DNA of 64,000 bases from Notospermus geniculatus (lineage: Eukaryota > Nemertea > Pilidiophora > Heteronemertea > Lineidae), in assembly GCA_002633025.1 (NCBI GenBank), contig NMRB01001248.1, positions 118,714 through 182,713 of the forward strand. Direction: 5' to 3'. The notes under the pieces were generated by a model. The model saw nothing but the letters and a program-made list of their open reading frames with translations, had not been told where the DNA came from and did no database searches. Both the position numbers and the translations under genes were made by a program. Positions 46,031-57,770 of this stretch are shown piece by piece (positions within the stretch are counted from its first letter, which is position 1; the number at the start of each line of letters is the position of its first letter).

Positions 46031-46704
46031 AGTGTTGGCCTCAGTGTGTGCAGTACGCCAACAATGTGACGTCATTAACAATATGGTTTCAGAAAGGCGT
46101 ATGTCCGGTACCCAAGAGATAGATCACGTGATGGGCATAATGACCAACTGACCAATTGAAACCGACGACACAAAGTAGCAACGAATGACATTAAAAAACG
46201 TATATTTCCCCATGGTTGTGGTGAGCTCCTGAACAGCGGTCACAAATTGTGTTCGCTGTTTTCAACATTTCCCCTCGGCTTTCTAACTCAATTTTGCCCA
46301 ATAGCTGCGAATTGGACAGCATGTCAGTGGCACACACGGTGCTTTTAGATGCCCGACATTCAACCAATAAACGCATTGAAATCCCAAGGTATGGAAAGGA
46401 GGTTATTATCCTAAAATCTTGAGCAGGATTCGCATGCAGACGAAAATCCCCAGCATGGTTTACCGGTCATGACTCTGCATTTGATGTGTGTCTTGAGCAA
46501 AGAAGTTTTTATTGGACTGGACGCCGGATTGAATACGGTGAACTGTGCATTTTATTGTGTTCGAGATCGTGTTGCTCCAAAAACTGGTATAAGTCAGCCA
46601 TACTGCATGTAATACAGTGTCCCCCAGAAAAAGGTGAGAATTAAAATGGAATTATAAAAATCATCACCGCTCTTCTCGTAATAGGTATTACCTTCCTCAC
46701 AAAA
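46031..46704. other. No gene recognised
   Basis: No exon or repeat is supported. Confidence 0.35.
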
Positions 46705-46837
46705 TAGAGAGTTTTCGCAAAGCACCCAAAACGCCAGACGCGAAAGCCAATCCCATTGTTCGATGCCGTGAAGAAGGCACCGAACAAAAGGATAGGCGTT
46801 CGCGTTGGCGTTTCGGGGGCTTTGCGAAAACTCCCTA
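46705..46837. mobile_element. MITE, TAGGGAGTTTTCGCAAA family
   Basis: Ends TAGAGAGTTTTCGCAAAGC and complement; the arms hold AACGCC(A/C)A...CGTTGGCGTTT. Confidence 0.85.
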
Positions 46838-46867
46838 ATGTCTTGCAACTCCGAAACCGGGCCCATA

Positions 46868-47050
46868 AAGCCTGCCGCACACTGGAGCTATCTGCTGAGC
46901 AAAAAGTCATTCGAGACCGTTTGCTCAGCAGATAGTTCGCGTGTGCGCGTATTTACGCGCATAAATACGCGCACACGCGAGCTATCTGCTGAGCAAACGG
47001 TCTCGAATGATTTTTTGCTCAGCAGATAGCTCCACTGTGCGGCTGGCTTA
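46868..47050. mobile_element. Long palindromic MITE, AAGCCTGCCGCACACTGGAG family
   Basis: Two arms of about 70 bp like those at 11114-11204, around an inner palindrome of GCGTGTGCGCGTATTTACGC type. Confidence 0.85.
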
Positions 47051-47384
47051 ACTTAGCTGATGAAACCCACAACCTCGTTGAACAGAAAATTGGCTTGTGT
47101 CATGAGATTTAAGGCCAAACTGTTCTGGCTGAAATGGAGTGACCGTCCAGCGGTACAATGGTGAACTTCGAACACGGTGCATCAGAGTATTTTTCGCAAA
47201 CCCCCCCCCCCAAAACGCCAACGCCAACGTCTTTCCCTTTTTTTCGGTGCTCTCTTCGTTGCATCGAATAGTGGGATTGGCGTTCAGGCTCTATCACACC
47301 TGGTTCGAGTCCTACTCGTGGCCAGGGAAAAGGCCCTTCGACCTTTTTTTACGGTAAAGGCCCTTCGACCTTTTTTATACGCAA

Positions 47385-47516
47385 TAGAGAGTTTTCGCAA
47401 AGCCCCGAAACGCCAACGCGAACGTCTATCCTTTTGTTCGGTGCTCTCTTCGTGGCTTCGCACAATGGGCTTAGCGTTCACGTTGGCGTTTCGGGGGCTT
47501 TGCGAAAACTCCCTAT
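47385..47516. mobile_element. MITE, TAGGGAGTTTTCGCAAA family
   Basis: Close relative of 46705-46837, with the same ends and the same CGTTGGCGTTTCGGGGGCTT block. Confidence 0.85.
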
Positions 47517-47760
47517 TAACGTCATTACGAACGTGAACACGGAAAAGCACTGTTCTCTCCTCATGTCTGTCAGCACGGTGGCCGTTCACCGCGTAAGAAG
47601 AAAAACGCGGATATCATAATGATTATACAAGTTGATATCCTAATGCCTGACCAACGTCATCAAATTACTGGCCGATAGATTTACCCATTAGCCCATAAAT
47701 TTGAAGTTGATGAATGGCCACAATGTACCATACCAAAAGTACAGGTGAACTTACAGTCAT

Positions 47761-47886
47761 TAGGGAGGTTAAGAAAATGAACCATAAACGTAAACGACAA
47801 TGACGTCATTCAAATCCACCGCTAAACAGACTTACGAATGGAATATGACGTCATCGTTGTATCGTTTATTAATCTAAACCTCTCTA
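47761..47886. mobile_element. Hairpin MITE, TAGGGAG family, diverged
   Basis: TAGGGAGGTTAAGAAAATGA at the left against TTAATCTAAACCTCTCTA at the right; AATGACGTCATT-type sequence in both arms. Confidence 0.75.
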
Positions 47887-48138
47887 TTTTTCAATCTAAA
47901 CCTCTCTATTTTTCAAAATTGGAATTCACGTTAAATCGCACGCACCGGGTTCCCTTATACCAAGCCTCGTCTTCAGCTTTAGAAAACACCCATGACGTCA
48001 TCAAGTCACGCCATGCGCAATCGTGTTATGATTTTCATTCTGAAGAACGTAGGCTACATGTACGATTTCAAGAGTGTAATCGCCAAATTAGGGTCAAATC
48101 TACCTATCAGAAAATATTCTACTGGGTGATATCAACGT

Positions 48139-48296
48139 AATGTAGGGGAAAACCGGAACCCCCGAAGAAAATCTACGATATCGAGGAGAGATCGCCCTCT
48201 ACCATATAAAATAAAGCCACTGGAACGAAGGGAATCGAACTCGCGCCCTCATCTGTGGCAGGTGCGGATGTATTCACTGCGTCACCCCGACACCCC
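48139..48296 (-). mobile_element. tRNA-derived SINE, copy 1
   Basis: On the minus strand a tRNA-like head (GGGGTGACGCAGTGAATAC, then GAGTTCGATTCCC) is followed by a body with AGAGGGCGATCTCTCCTCGA. The same head-body order occurs at 62588-62747, which defines a family. Confidence 0.75.
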
Positions 48297-49178
48297 AATT
48301 CCCAGTATTCTATCCAAAAACATAAATATCGTCTGCTACCAGGCTCTCCAAACCAATCGCAACATCAAAACAGTCGATATAATCACTGACGATCAAAATA
48401 AAGCTAACTTGACAATAAAAATGAAAATCGAATTCGATACCGTGTATACACGTACTCACCATATTATCCTATATATCCCTTGTCCTATCATGTCATGGTC
48501 CTGTACACAGCACATCGGAGTATCAAATTACCGTCTGACGTCTCGCGTCATTCACTCCAATAGCTGTAAACAGCCAGGAAAATGCCCATTAACTCGCGAC
48601 CCATTCAGTTCAGCTCCGCAATAGACTACGCTCCGCTGTGGATGACTCGTCTATATAACCAGTATATAGGTAATAGCAATTCCTGGCAGGAAGTATATGT
48701 AAATAAACATAGAGGAGATTAACTGGTAATTTTCGGAGACAAATGGGAACCGTGGTCTAACGATGGAGTCGTTAGAACAGAGCAACGTAAGCAAACATGA
48801 GGTACGCGGCTGCGAATTGAGTCCTCTTTAATGGGAACCTCCATACCAAGGCACCTCTACACTGAGACCACCGTGTTGACCCTGGCAATGACATCAATTC
48901 CGTCACCAACACGATTAAAATCTACTCGAAAATGCCGTCCATATCTATAAGGACTGCGTTTCTGTCATTGTAAAGGGGTGTCCGTAATAAAGGGTGTTCG
49001 GTATATCAACTTTCACTAATGGTCCCTTCTACTGTTGCTGATGTGGAGGACTAGGAGATGCTGTCTTAGGTCAAGTGAGATTAGAGATGGCTATAACATC
49101 ATTATCATCTCTATATAGAGATGGGAGAAATAACCAGTTCGCACAAATAATCGTGTACATTTCATGTACAACGATGTA
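48297..49178. other. No gene recognised
   Basis: A 120-codon frame at 48262-48624 has no supporting signals. Confidence 0.35.
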
Positions 49179-50031
49179 CACTCATGGTCAAAAATAAATG
49201 GACAGCAGTTTTTCTTGAATATCTCCAAAACAATGGGACACTAGAGAAAATTGGTCCGGACATATATATTTTAGCAAATTTTCCTGGCTAACTAATGGTA
49301 TCAACGTCGAAAAATTCCGCTGAAATCCGCATTTGACAGAAGGAATGACAGGATATAATATGAAAGGCCTCGATGAGTAGAACACAGTGATATAAAAATT
49401 TTGAATGAAATCATGCAAATAAGAAAGTAGCAAAAAACATGCCGTTACAAAATTCCTTCTGCCAAATGCGCCTTTCAGCAGAATTTTTCGACGCTGATAC
49501 CATTAGATAGCCAGGAAAATTTGCTACTATATCGGGTGTCCCAAAAAAAGTGAACCGCTTTTTTTGACAAGTATTATCTCAGCGACAGATGAACCGAATT
49601 CGTTGGAATTTTTCACAGAGTAACCTTAGGGTATCATCAACAAGTCTGCGAAATATCTAGGAGATCGGTCGCAAATTATGCAAGTATTGTCAAATTCAAA
49701 ATAGCATGTCAACACCTGCGTGAACATGATGAAGGTAACATTGCATTAGCTCTGATATTGGATTTTTTGACATGCTGTTTTGAATTTGACGATACTCGCA
49801 CAATGTGTGACCGATCTCTTAGATATTTCGCAGACTTGTTGATGGTACCCTGAGGTTACTCTGCAAAAAATTCCAATGAATTCGGTTTATCTATCGCTGA
49901 GACAATACTTGTCAAAAGCGGTTCACTTTTTTTGGGACACCCGATATATGTCGGGACCAACTTTCTCCACCCCATTGGTTTGGAGATATTCAAGATAAAC
50001 TGCTGTCCATTTATTTTTGACCATGAGTGTA
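49179..50031. mobile_element. Large palindromic element with inner MITE
   Basis: Ends CACTCATGGTCAAAAATAAA and complement pair; inner arms pair at CTTGAATATCTCCAAA and GGTATCAACGTCGAAAAATT. The mariner-like MITE at 49531-49946 interrupts it. Confidence 0.85.
49531..49946. mobile_element. Mariner-like palindromic MITE, copy 2
   Basis: Same element as 16716-17131, with the same ends and arm sequence (for example GAACCGAATTC, CATCAACAAGTC(T/C)GC). Confidence 0.87.
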
Positions 50032-50230
50032 CGTCCGTTTTTTCCAATCGACGAAGTTCTCTTTGCTGATATACCAAAATCGCTATTGTAAGGTCACAGA
50101 GACTTGGCTTTGCCACTGAGATCTAGCTCCTCCAACATTATCGTATCAAAAACGTCAGTATCGGGTCCGCTGTCGATTCGAAGACATCAACAGCGTGCTG
50201 TTGGTTTCTACAGGCAAGACTTGGGGCAGT

Positions 50231-50428
50231 GGATCTGGGGCTGTTCATTTCTGTCAATTGAGGAATCTGAGTTGTGATCCTTGAGAAAATGGAGAAAGCT
50301 ATGGCGCTGAAAATTGCAGCGATTATTCTGTACAGCACAACAAATCTCTGTGCAAGTGCATAGCTTTTTCCGTTTTCCCAAGGATCACAACTCAGATTCC
50401 TCAAGTGACGAAAATGAACAGCCCCTTT
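50231..50428. mobile_element. Palindromic MITE, GGGGCTGTTCATTT ends
   Basis: GAGGAATCTGAGTTGTGATC at the left and its complement at the right, with CTATGGC/GCATAG pairs inside. Confidence 0.85.
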
Positions 50429-50554
50429 AAAAAAAATCAAATTCAATTCCCCAAAAAATCGTTTAAAGAATTTGTCTGACTCTGTAGGGCGGACACTACG
50501 GTGGCTGGGACAGGAAATCGCGTGATCATACGTATTTTAAGCCTGTCTTTTTCT

Positions 50555-50636
50555 CGATCGATCCATTTTATCTCGATCGATCGACTTTTTATCTCGATCG
50601 ATTGACTTTCTATCTCGATCTCGCTCGATCGACTTA
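50555..50636. repeat. Short tandem repeat of TATCTCGATCGAT
   Basis: Four units of about 24 bp with CGATCGAT(C/T) cores. Confidence 0.85.
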
Positions 50637-51325
50637 AGGGTAATGAAAAGTGACTCGAAATCTCAAAAAAATCTGAGTAACTGCACACTGAATTGAGAAA
50701 ATAAGGTTCGGGCACCTTCTGCATGATGGTTCCCGAGGCCCCCGAGCCTTATTTTCCCAATTTTTTGTGCAATTAGTCAGTTTTTTCGCGTCAAAAATTC
50801 GAGATTTCAAGTAACTTTACATAACCCTTAATTTCAATCCACCTCTGGCAACATAAAAAAAAGCAATTGCTATCGGAGGGAGGGAGGGCCATTTTTTAAA
50901 AATAAAAATGACCAATTCTTCCGTATTGTCATTAGCACTTCACAAATCGTTTATCTTAACTATTCTAAAAGGCCCTTCCGTCAGCTGATTTTAGCTGGAA
51001 AACAGGCCTATCAAAATGATTTCACGAGGAAATGCATTGTCTTTGTCATATTTTATTGTTTACCTCAGGATGTGATGATCAATCACTTCCAGGTTTTCTA
51101 ACTCACGTGTGGCTGTTCAGCGAAAATGTGTCTGAAGTATGTCGCTTACCGATGATTAGGGAATCATTTACATATTATTGACACCGTTACTATCTGCAAC
51201 AGGAACGCTAACCGGAAAACACCAGTTTACAAGTTGGTTGACAAATCACGCGCCTTCCAAGAAAATGGACGGCTTTGTTAACGGGTAGCACGCAGCGAGG
51301 TGAGGGCGTTATCGCAAGCGGTCTC
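50637..51325. other. No gene recognised
   Basis: TCTGCATGATGGTTCCCGAG sits between imperfectly mirrored A/T-rich stretches (about 50640-50830), another probable palindromic element. Confidence 0.45.
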
Positions 51326-51842
51326 GGCCGGCCGCACAGAAGGTCCGATTTGGCGGTTAGTTCGACGCATTTTCCCATTAACTAAACCGCCGATAGGCAC
51401 CGAAAGCACTATCGGACTTTCTGTGCGGTCGGCCCAGGGGTGGCCGCATAGAAACTCCGCTAGTGCTTCGACAGCCTATAGTCGGTGTTAAAATGCATGG
51501 GAAAATGTACAGCACTATCGGCAGATGGGCTCCGCTAGCGCTAGCGGAGTTCCTATGCAGCCACCCCTGATCGCCGCCGATCTTCTCACCAGCCACCGCA
51601 GACTAGGCGATCAGTGGTATTGTTTGATATTGGGCGATCATCTCTGGCGAGAAGATTCCACGCATCGCTGTCCAGCGCACACCTGGCGTCAACAACCGAT
51701 TTTGCTCTGTGGCGATCTGGGCCGACCGCACAGAACGTCCGATAGTGCTATCGGCAGTTAGCTATAACGCATTTTCCCATTTAAATAAACCACCGATAGG
51801 CACCGAAAGCACTATCGGACTTTCTGTGCGGTAGGCCCAGAT
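51326..51842. mobile_element. Cluster of GGCCGACCGCACAG MITEs inside a larger repeat
   Basis: Complete copies at 51326-51436 and 51719-51838 flank a palindrome (GGGGTGGCCGCATAGAAACT...) at 51427-51567. The sequence GGCGATCATCTCTGGCGAGA between them recurs at about 14585 and 52196, so these MITEs sit in copies of an older element. Confidence 0.78.
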
Positions 51843-52267
51843 CGCTAGCGACATCACCCTCACCTCACCCAGTGTGCTGCCCGCTTCAGGAAGACCGTTG
51901 GAAGAATGATCGGCGGATGTTGCTAAACGCGATCGATGGAAATTGACAGCCGAAAAAATAACTAAGGCAATTTTCCCCGACTCGATGACATGCACTCAGG
52001 AAAAGAATGACAAAGAAAAAGTGTACGAAATATCTTCAGGTATCTACACGTAATTAGTTATATCGAACAGACAGAATGTCATGGCCGACCCAGGCGTTTA
52101 CAAAACGTTTTTTGACGCCAGTAGATAAATCTTGCGATGCACTCGGGGACTAGCGATTCCTCTCCTCCTCCACAAAATCAAACCAGTTTGATATTGGGCG
52201 ATCATCGCAGGCGAGAAGATTCCGCGCATCGCCGCCCAGCGCACATCTGGCGTCGACGGCCGATTCT

Positions 52268-52430
52268 AACGACATCGTTAACCTAACGACGGCTTCGGGA
52301 ACATGGGCCCTGGGCCGATGTTCCCGAAGCCGTCGTCAGGTTAACGATGTCGTTAAAACTGGAAAAATGCATAGCGTAACGACATCGTTAACCTTACGAC
52401 CGCTTCGGGAACATGGGTCCTGTTTGGTGG
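52268..52430. mobile_element. TAACGACATCGTTAACC repeat, one inverted and one direct copy
   Basis: GACATCGTTAACCTAACGAC with GCTTCGGGAACATGGG occurs forward, inverted, then forward again. Confidence 0.82.
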
Positions 52431-53261
52431 CGATCGGGGCCTATAATTCATAAAATCTTGCTAGCATGGTTGCTAGTTGTAAAGGACTGTTTCAAAAGGA
52501 AATCAATTTACTTACCTGAATTCCAAGAAAACCCTTTCCATTAGCAGCTAGGCCGGATGATGTCGGAAACAAAATTAACTGTTAGCGCACGTGTGTTGAA
52601 TCAAGTTTCCATCTGTCATTGTCAACGATGTCGATATAGGCTAGGCCTATATATAACTGAAAGTTCGTTTTCGGCACTGTGCCATGATATTTTGATTCAC
52701 TGTCTAGTTTTGCTTGCCTACACCATACAAGTAATATTATTCAGATATGATGTACTCATGTGAAGGGTTCAATTTCTAATACAGTGTATACGTTACCGCA
52801 GGTGGTAGCCCAAATTTCGTGATGTCCTATTCAGAGAAATCTTTGAATGAAGCAAGTTAGGTGCAGGTCACGTAGAGAAAGGCCTTTGAGGAACTCTCAT
52901 TACCCAGATATGGCATATTTACATATGATGTCGATATGTTTGTTATTACAGAATGGTTTGCCGAAAGATGTCGCTGCAGCAAAAAAGCACCATTTAAAAA
53001 TGACTTGTCAAAAATGGCAGTGTCGGTGTGAAAGGAGAGAACATCCTCAGGAAAAATGTCCCGGTAACAAAAATCCTATTGTTATATTCTAATCTCTGGC
53101 GATTGGTTTGTATCGCCACACATCACCTTAATCCACATGGAACATTAGAAGGGGAACTTTTTACAGACGGATATTCTTTACTGTTACACCTAAGCTATTT
53201 ACTTCTGAATTTTTTCCCATCGGTTGGTACATGTACATGTATCTCAACCATATGTACATGT
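52431..53261. other. No gene recognised
   Basis: Short frames only. TACATGTACATGTA words occur near 53226. Confidence 0.35.
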
Positions 53262-53524
53262 ACGATGGCCCATAAGGGACATTCATTTTTCATTTTATAT
53301 TTTTATATTTTTTCATACTTTTCTCAGTGGAATAAACTTTATTCCGTGAAGTAAACTTTTCTCCGCGTGGAGTAAACCTTTCTCCGCAGAAATCACGTGA
53401 CTTTACTCCACAGGGAGAAAAGTTTACTCCACCGAATAAAGTTAACGTATTTCCGTGGAGAAAAGTATGGGAAAAAATAAAAATATAAAATGAAAAATAA
53501 ATGTCCCTTATGGGCCACCGTACA
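53262..53524. mobile_element. Palindromic MITE, GGCCCATAAGGGACATTCAT ends
   Basis: Arms of about 130 bp are inverted copies, including AATAAACTTTATTCC(G/A) and GGAGAAAAGTTTACTCC, around AATCACGTGACTTT. Confidence 0.88.
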
Positions 53525-54164
53525 TACGACATAAGGGACCAAATATCACAGGTTAATTGTGTAAAATATATTCAGGGAAGAATTGTTCCCTTTTTTCGCA
53601 CCCGCCCTGCCAAGCAAAGATAAGGACGCATTATTCGAGAGGCCCGAGTCGCCTATCGTTGACTGAGAACTGGACGATGGAAGAAAAAATAATCTAAGAA
53701 ATAGCCCCTAAGTTTCCTGCCGGGACCCCTCGCGGGATGACCCTTTGTGCGAAAATCTCTAAGTCAGGCAATGGAAGTGAGCGATACCTATTTTCTCATT
53801 TCATTGCATCCTGAGCAGGTTCTGTGGTAATCTATCCGCTGATTGGATCCGAGTGTCTATTTCCTTTCTTAGTCCTGTGATTTCACACTTAATACAGGTG
53901 CTACGCCGCGTAATCCTGATAATTAATTTGGCTGATGAAAAAGTTGACAAGAATCGCCTGGGATGGTGAGATAGGTCTGGGACTATTCTGCAATCACGGG
54001 GGCACGTTGGTTTCACCAAAGAAAGAAATGAACATCATATTTTTGACGCGAGTCAGAATATCTGAATTCGCGCAATCACTGCAATAATTCGAACTCCGTG
54101 TGATCAGAAGTCGATTCTGATTTGTACACAGGTTGTACAATTACACCTTCACTTCAGTAACGGT
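53525..54164. other. No gene recognised
   Basis: Nothing supported. Confidence 0.35.
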
Positions 54165-54385
54165 GGTGTAGTGCTTCGGGCCTCTGACTAGCGGTCAGAG
54201 GATCCCGGTGTAACGTCGATCAGTGTTCCCCGTATTTCTGTGTTTTTCTTATTGTTTCCCTCCTGACGGATTAAGCGGCAACTAACCCAACAATAACCAT
54301 TCTAGGCCGCGTCTATTGTTGGGGAACACTGAGCTACAGAAACACTCACAGATGTTACACCTGGTTCGAATCCCGCTGCTGCCGT
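54165..54385 (+). mobile_element. tRNA-like SINE split by a GTTACACC MITE
   Basis: An A-box half (GGTGTAGTGCTTCGGGCCTC) is separated from a B-box half (TGGTTCGAATCCCGCTGCTG) by a 130-bp element with inverted GTGTAAC/GTTACAC ends (54229-54361). Joining the two sides gives normal tRNA spacing. Confidence 0.72.
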
Positions 54386-54765
54386 GAGACTTTGGGCAAG
54401 TCTCTTTGCCTCACTGGCCTCTCTGCACCCTGCAGGTGTATAAATGGGTACTGGTCGGAAATGCTGAGATTGTAGCGCTGAATGAGCAGCTCATCTGAGT
54501 TCTACTGAAAGGTTTCAGGATAGACTGGGGTTAAAGTGTGAAGTCGGATGACACCTCTAGTCTACCGTTGTTGATATCAGACTATAAACCCAAACTAACG
54601 ATATAAGCAAGTCACATTTTGGTCAAATTTGAGCTGTTACCATTTTTCGACTCACTATGTTTGGTCTCATCTTCAAAAGCATACATGTATTTCTTAAAAT
54701 TGAAAAAAATGCGGCTTGCTAGGTTTTGTCTTAACACGCCATACCAAAAGATTGAGATGGGCACG

Positions 54766-54929
54766 GTGTAACGTTTTTCAATGTTCCCCATCTGTGAGTG
54801 TTCCCCAATATTGTCTACAGAATAAGCTGCGACTTGACAACAGGAACACGCAGAGAAACGTGTCAGCATTTCCCAAACAACAAGGGGAAACAATGACATA
54901 CAGCAACACTGGTAAATGTTACACCTGAG
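54766..54929. mobile_element. MITE, GTTACACC family
   Basis: Ends GGTGTAACGTTTTTCAATGT and GGTAAATGTTACACCT; interior AATAAGCTGCGACTTGACAA. Confidence 0.85.
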
Positions 54930-55363
54930 TCAATCTCACTCCCAGTGACAAAAACTTGAGCGAACTTTTACGGCCCTTGTTGAGCGTTAATGAGAGGCAC
55001 CGGCGGAGACGTCTGCTATGTTTACCGATTCACGACGCAACAACGAAATGGAAGAATCGTTTATGGCGTGCGTTTTCAGTTCACTGATTCTGTCTTGAAA
55101 TTACAATCGACAACCCTGTAATACTGCACCTTTAAGGACAGCATCAAATCTCCAGGCGTCATTGAAATAACGTACTACTTATTAGGATTCACCAAAGATT
55201 GGTTTACACAATGCGTGGAGATTGTGCTACAAGCCGATCTCTGTCGAAGTCGAATTTGATGGCCGTGGGTGGTCCTGTGACGTGGCATTCTCCCATTGGA
55301 CGCCGCCATGTCGGAGGTGTTGCGATGAATGCATGGGCGTTTTGATTTGGATTCCCGGGTTCG
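54930..55363. other. Region upstream of a TATA box
   Basis: No exon. GACGCCGCCATGTCGGAGG near 55300 resembles a YY1-type site but is unproven. Confidence 0.35.
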
Positions 55364-55372
55364 TATAAAAAG
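55364..55372 (+). promoter_or_regulatory. TATA box, plus strand
   Basis: TATAAAAAG preceded by a GC-rich stretch (TTCCCGGGTTCG) and followed at the right distance by a short exon with a strong donor. Confidence 0.6.
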
Positions 55373-55393
55373 AGGACACATCAATTCGACCGC

Positions 55394-55456
55394 AGACCAC
55401 AAAATATCGAGGATTCCTGTTCAGGGAATGGATCTATAGGAAGACAGCAAAAACAG
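55394..55456 (+). other. Probable non-coding first exon with donor
   Basis: About 30 bp after the TATA box the exon would start near 55394; it ends AAAAACAG then GTAAGG, a near-consensus donor. It contains only a three-codon reading frame (Met-Asp-Leu-stop at 55428-55439). The next coding sequence with an acceptor on this strand is the neuropeptide gene (acceptor at 62793), so this is a candidate 5' UTR exon for it. The link is inference. Confidence 0.45.
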
Positions 55457-55541
55457 GTAAGGTACAAATTTCTTATCCGTTCTTTTCTGTTATAGAAGTC
55501 CGTTTCACTTTGACTTCGTGCTTGCGATGACATCTAAAGGC

Positions 55542-55841
55542 CAGGGCCGACCGCACAGAAAGTCCGATAGTGCTTTCGGTGCCTATCGGCGGTTTAGTTA
55601 ATGGGAAAATGCGTCATAACTAAAGGCCCGTTTCCACTCTAGCGGAGTCTGCCGCGTCTTGCGGCCAGCGGAGCGGTTTTCACAGGCATTGGGATAATCA
55701 AAAGGCCATTGTATTGTTAAACCATCGAAGGATTATCCAAAGCCCTGTGAAAACCGCACCGCTCGCCGGAAACTGCCGCGGAATCCGCTATAGTGGATAG
55801 GCGCCGGTAGCACTATGAAACTTTCTGTGCGGTTGGCCCTG
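55542..55841. mobile_element. GGCCGACCGCACAG MITE with another element inside
   Basis: Family ends at both sides; between them lies a palindrome with GGAGCGGTTTTCACAGGCAT and its complement, related to the small element at about 40447-40561. Confidence 0.8.
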
Positions 55842-56900
55842 GAGCCGTATGCATAAAAATCTTAAGTGTACAATTTCCCTCACCGGTATCTTTTGTTTGG
55901 AACAATAGTTTTTGGGAAATTTTACACTTAAGATGTTTTATTCATACGGTCCATGCTCCACGTGAGTTTCCGTGTGGAAGTTGGGTCTCGATGGGCAATT
56001 CAACATTTTTTGGTTTCTTTTGTCTCGGCGAGTAGCTTCACTTCCTTTTGCCGATAAAGAAATATTAATTCTGTTCAATAGGCTATCGCCAACACGCAAA
56101 TGGTGTTAATTCTGTTCAATAGGCTATCGCCAACACGCAAATGATGTTAATTCTGTTCAGTCGGCTGTCGTCAATACACAAATGAACTCTGTTCAATAGG
56201 CTATCGTCAATACACAAATGATATTAATTCTATTCAATAGGCTATCGCCAAAGAGAAGAAAAGCACAAAAATTGACACACAATATATGATAAATAAAAAG
56301 GCAATTTCCAGAGTGTTTGCGAATTTTCGACCCCAACCGGGGTCTTCTTCAGGCTGGAACTTTACAATTCGAAACTCTAGAAGACTCTAGAAGACCGATA
56401 ATAGGCTATCGCCAATACACAAATGATATTAATTCTGATCAACCGGCTAGCTATTGCCAACTGACACAGATGCCCATGCTCTAAGGGTAGGGACACATCT
56501 AACGCGATGCGTTGACGCATGCGGCAAAGGCTTTGTAGTATTGTTAAACCATCGAAGGATTATCCAAAGCCCTGTGAAAACCGCACCGCTCGCCGGAAAC
56601 TGCCGCGGAATCCGCTATAGTGGATAGGCACCGGTAGCACTATGAAACTTTCTGTGCGGTTGGCCCTGGAGCCGTATGCATAAAAATCTTAAGTGTACAA
56701 TTTCCCTCACCGGTATCTTTTGTTTGGAACAATAGTTTTTGGGAAATTTTACACTTAAGATGTTTTATTCATACGGCCAATCCTCCACGTGAGTTTCCTT
56801 GTGGAAGTTGGGTCTCGATGGGCAATTCAACATTTTTGGGTTTCTTTTGTCTCGGCGAGTGGCTTCACTTCCTTTTGCCGATAAAGAAATATTAATTCTG
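55716..56900. repeat. Duplicated 360-bp segment flanking satellite
   Basis: 55716-56070 and about 56540-56900 are near-identical, in the same order and orientation: MITE end, AATCTTAAGTGTACAATTTC hairpin, CTCCACGTGAGTTTCC block and start of satellite. Confidence 0.85.
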
Positions 56901-57520
56901 TTCAATAGACCGTTCTCAAATTGACGCAGACGAGATAAGATCTGCGCACTTCCGCCGAAATTTCAACCATAGCCTCGGTCTGAAGCTGAATGACGTGACG
57001 CAGACAGCCCCGCGACAGTGACGTCGACGACGTTGCGTCAGACTCGACCATTGCTGAATAATGGATTGCGTCACGTCACCCGGTTTCAGATCGAGGTTAT
57101 GGTTGAAATTTCGGAGGAAGTGAGCAGATCGGGGAATTTGAGAATGGTCTATAGGCTATCGCCAACACGCAAATGATGTTAATTCTATTCAATAGGCTAT
57201 CGCCAACACGCAAACGATGTTAATTCTGTTCAATAGGCTATCGCCAACACGCAAATGATGTTAATTCTGTTCAATAGGCTATCACCAACACGCAAATGAT
57301 GTTAATTCTGTTCAATAGGCTATCGCCAACACGCAAATGATGTTAATTCTGTTCAATAGGCTATCGCCAACACGCAAATGATGTTAATTCTGTTCAGTCG
57401 GCTGTCGTCAATACACAAATGAACTCTGTTCAATAGGCTATCGCCAATACACAAATGATATTAATTCTATTCAATAGGCTATCGCCAATACACAAATCAC
57501 ATTAATTGTTTTCAGTAGGT
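56071..57520. repeat. 41-bp satellite, TTCAATAGGCTATCGCCAAC units, interrupted
   Basis: Units of TTAATTCTGTTCAATAGGCT plus ATCGCCAACACGCAAATGAT are arrayed before and after several insertions. One insertion is a MITE at 56907-57152 (ATAGACCGTTCTCAAATT with complement). Another carries the TAAGGGTAGGGACACATC end. Further units appear at 57724-57770. Confidence 0.9.
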
Positions 57521-57542
57521 GTCGTCAATACACAAAATAATT

Positions 57543-57724
57543 CTATTCAATAGATGACTTGCAGTACGCCGTTTTTGTTTACAAAATGACGTCATTTTGA
57601 CGTCATCATCAGCGCCAGTCTGCGCACGCATATCAAATGACGCAACGTCATTGGTGGAGCCGGGCGCCAGTATGCGTACGCATCATGTTTACCAAGCCCG
57701 ATGACGTCAGACTGCAAGTCATCT
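57543..57724. mobile_element. MITE with TAGATGACTTGCAGT ends in the satellite
   Basis: TAGATGACTTGCAGT and ACTGCAAGTCATCTA are exact inverted copies; AATGACGTCATTTTGACGTC lies inside. Confidence 0.88.
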
Positions 57725-57770
57725 ATAGGCTATCGCCAATACACAAATGATATTAATTCTGATCAACAGG

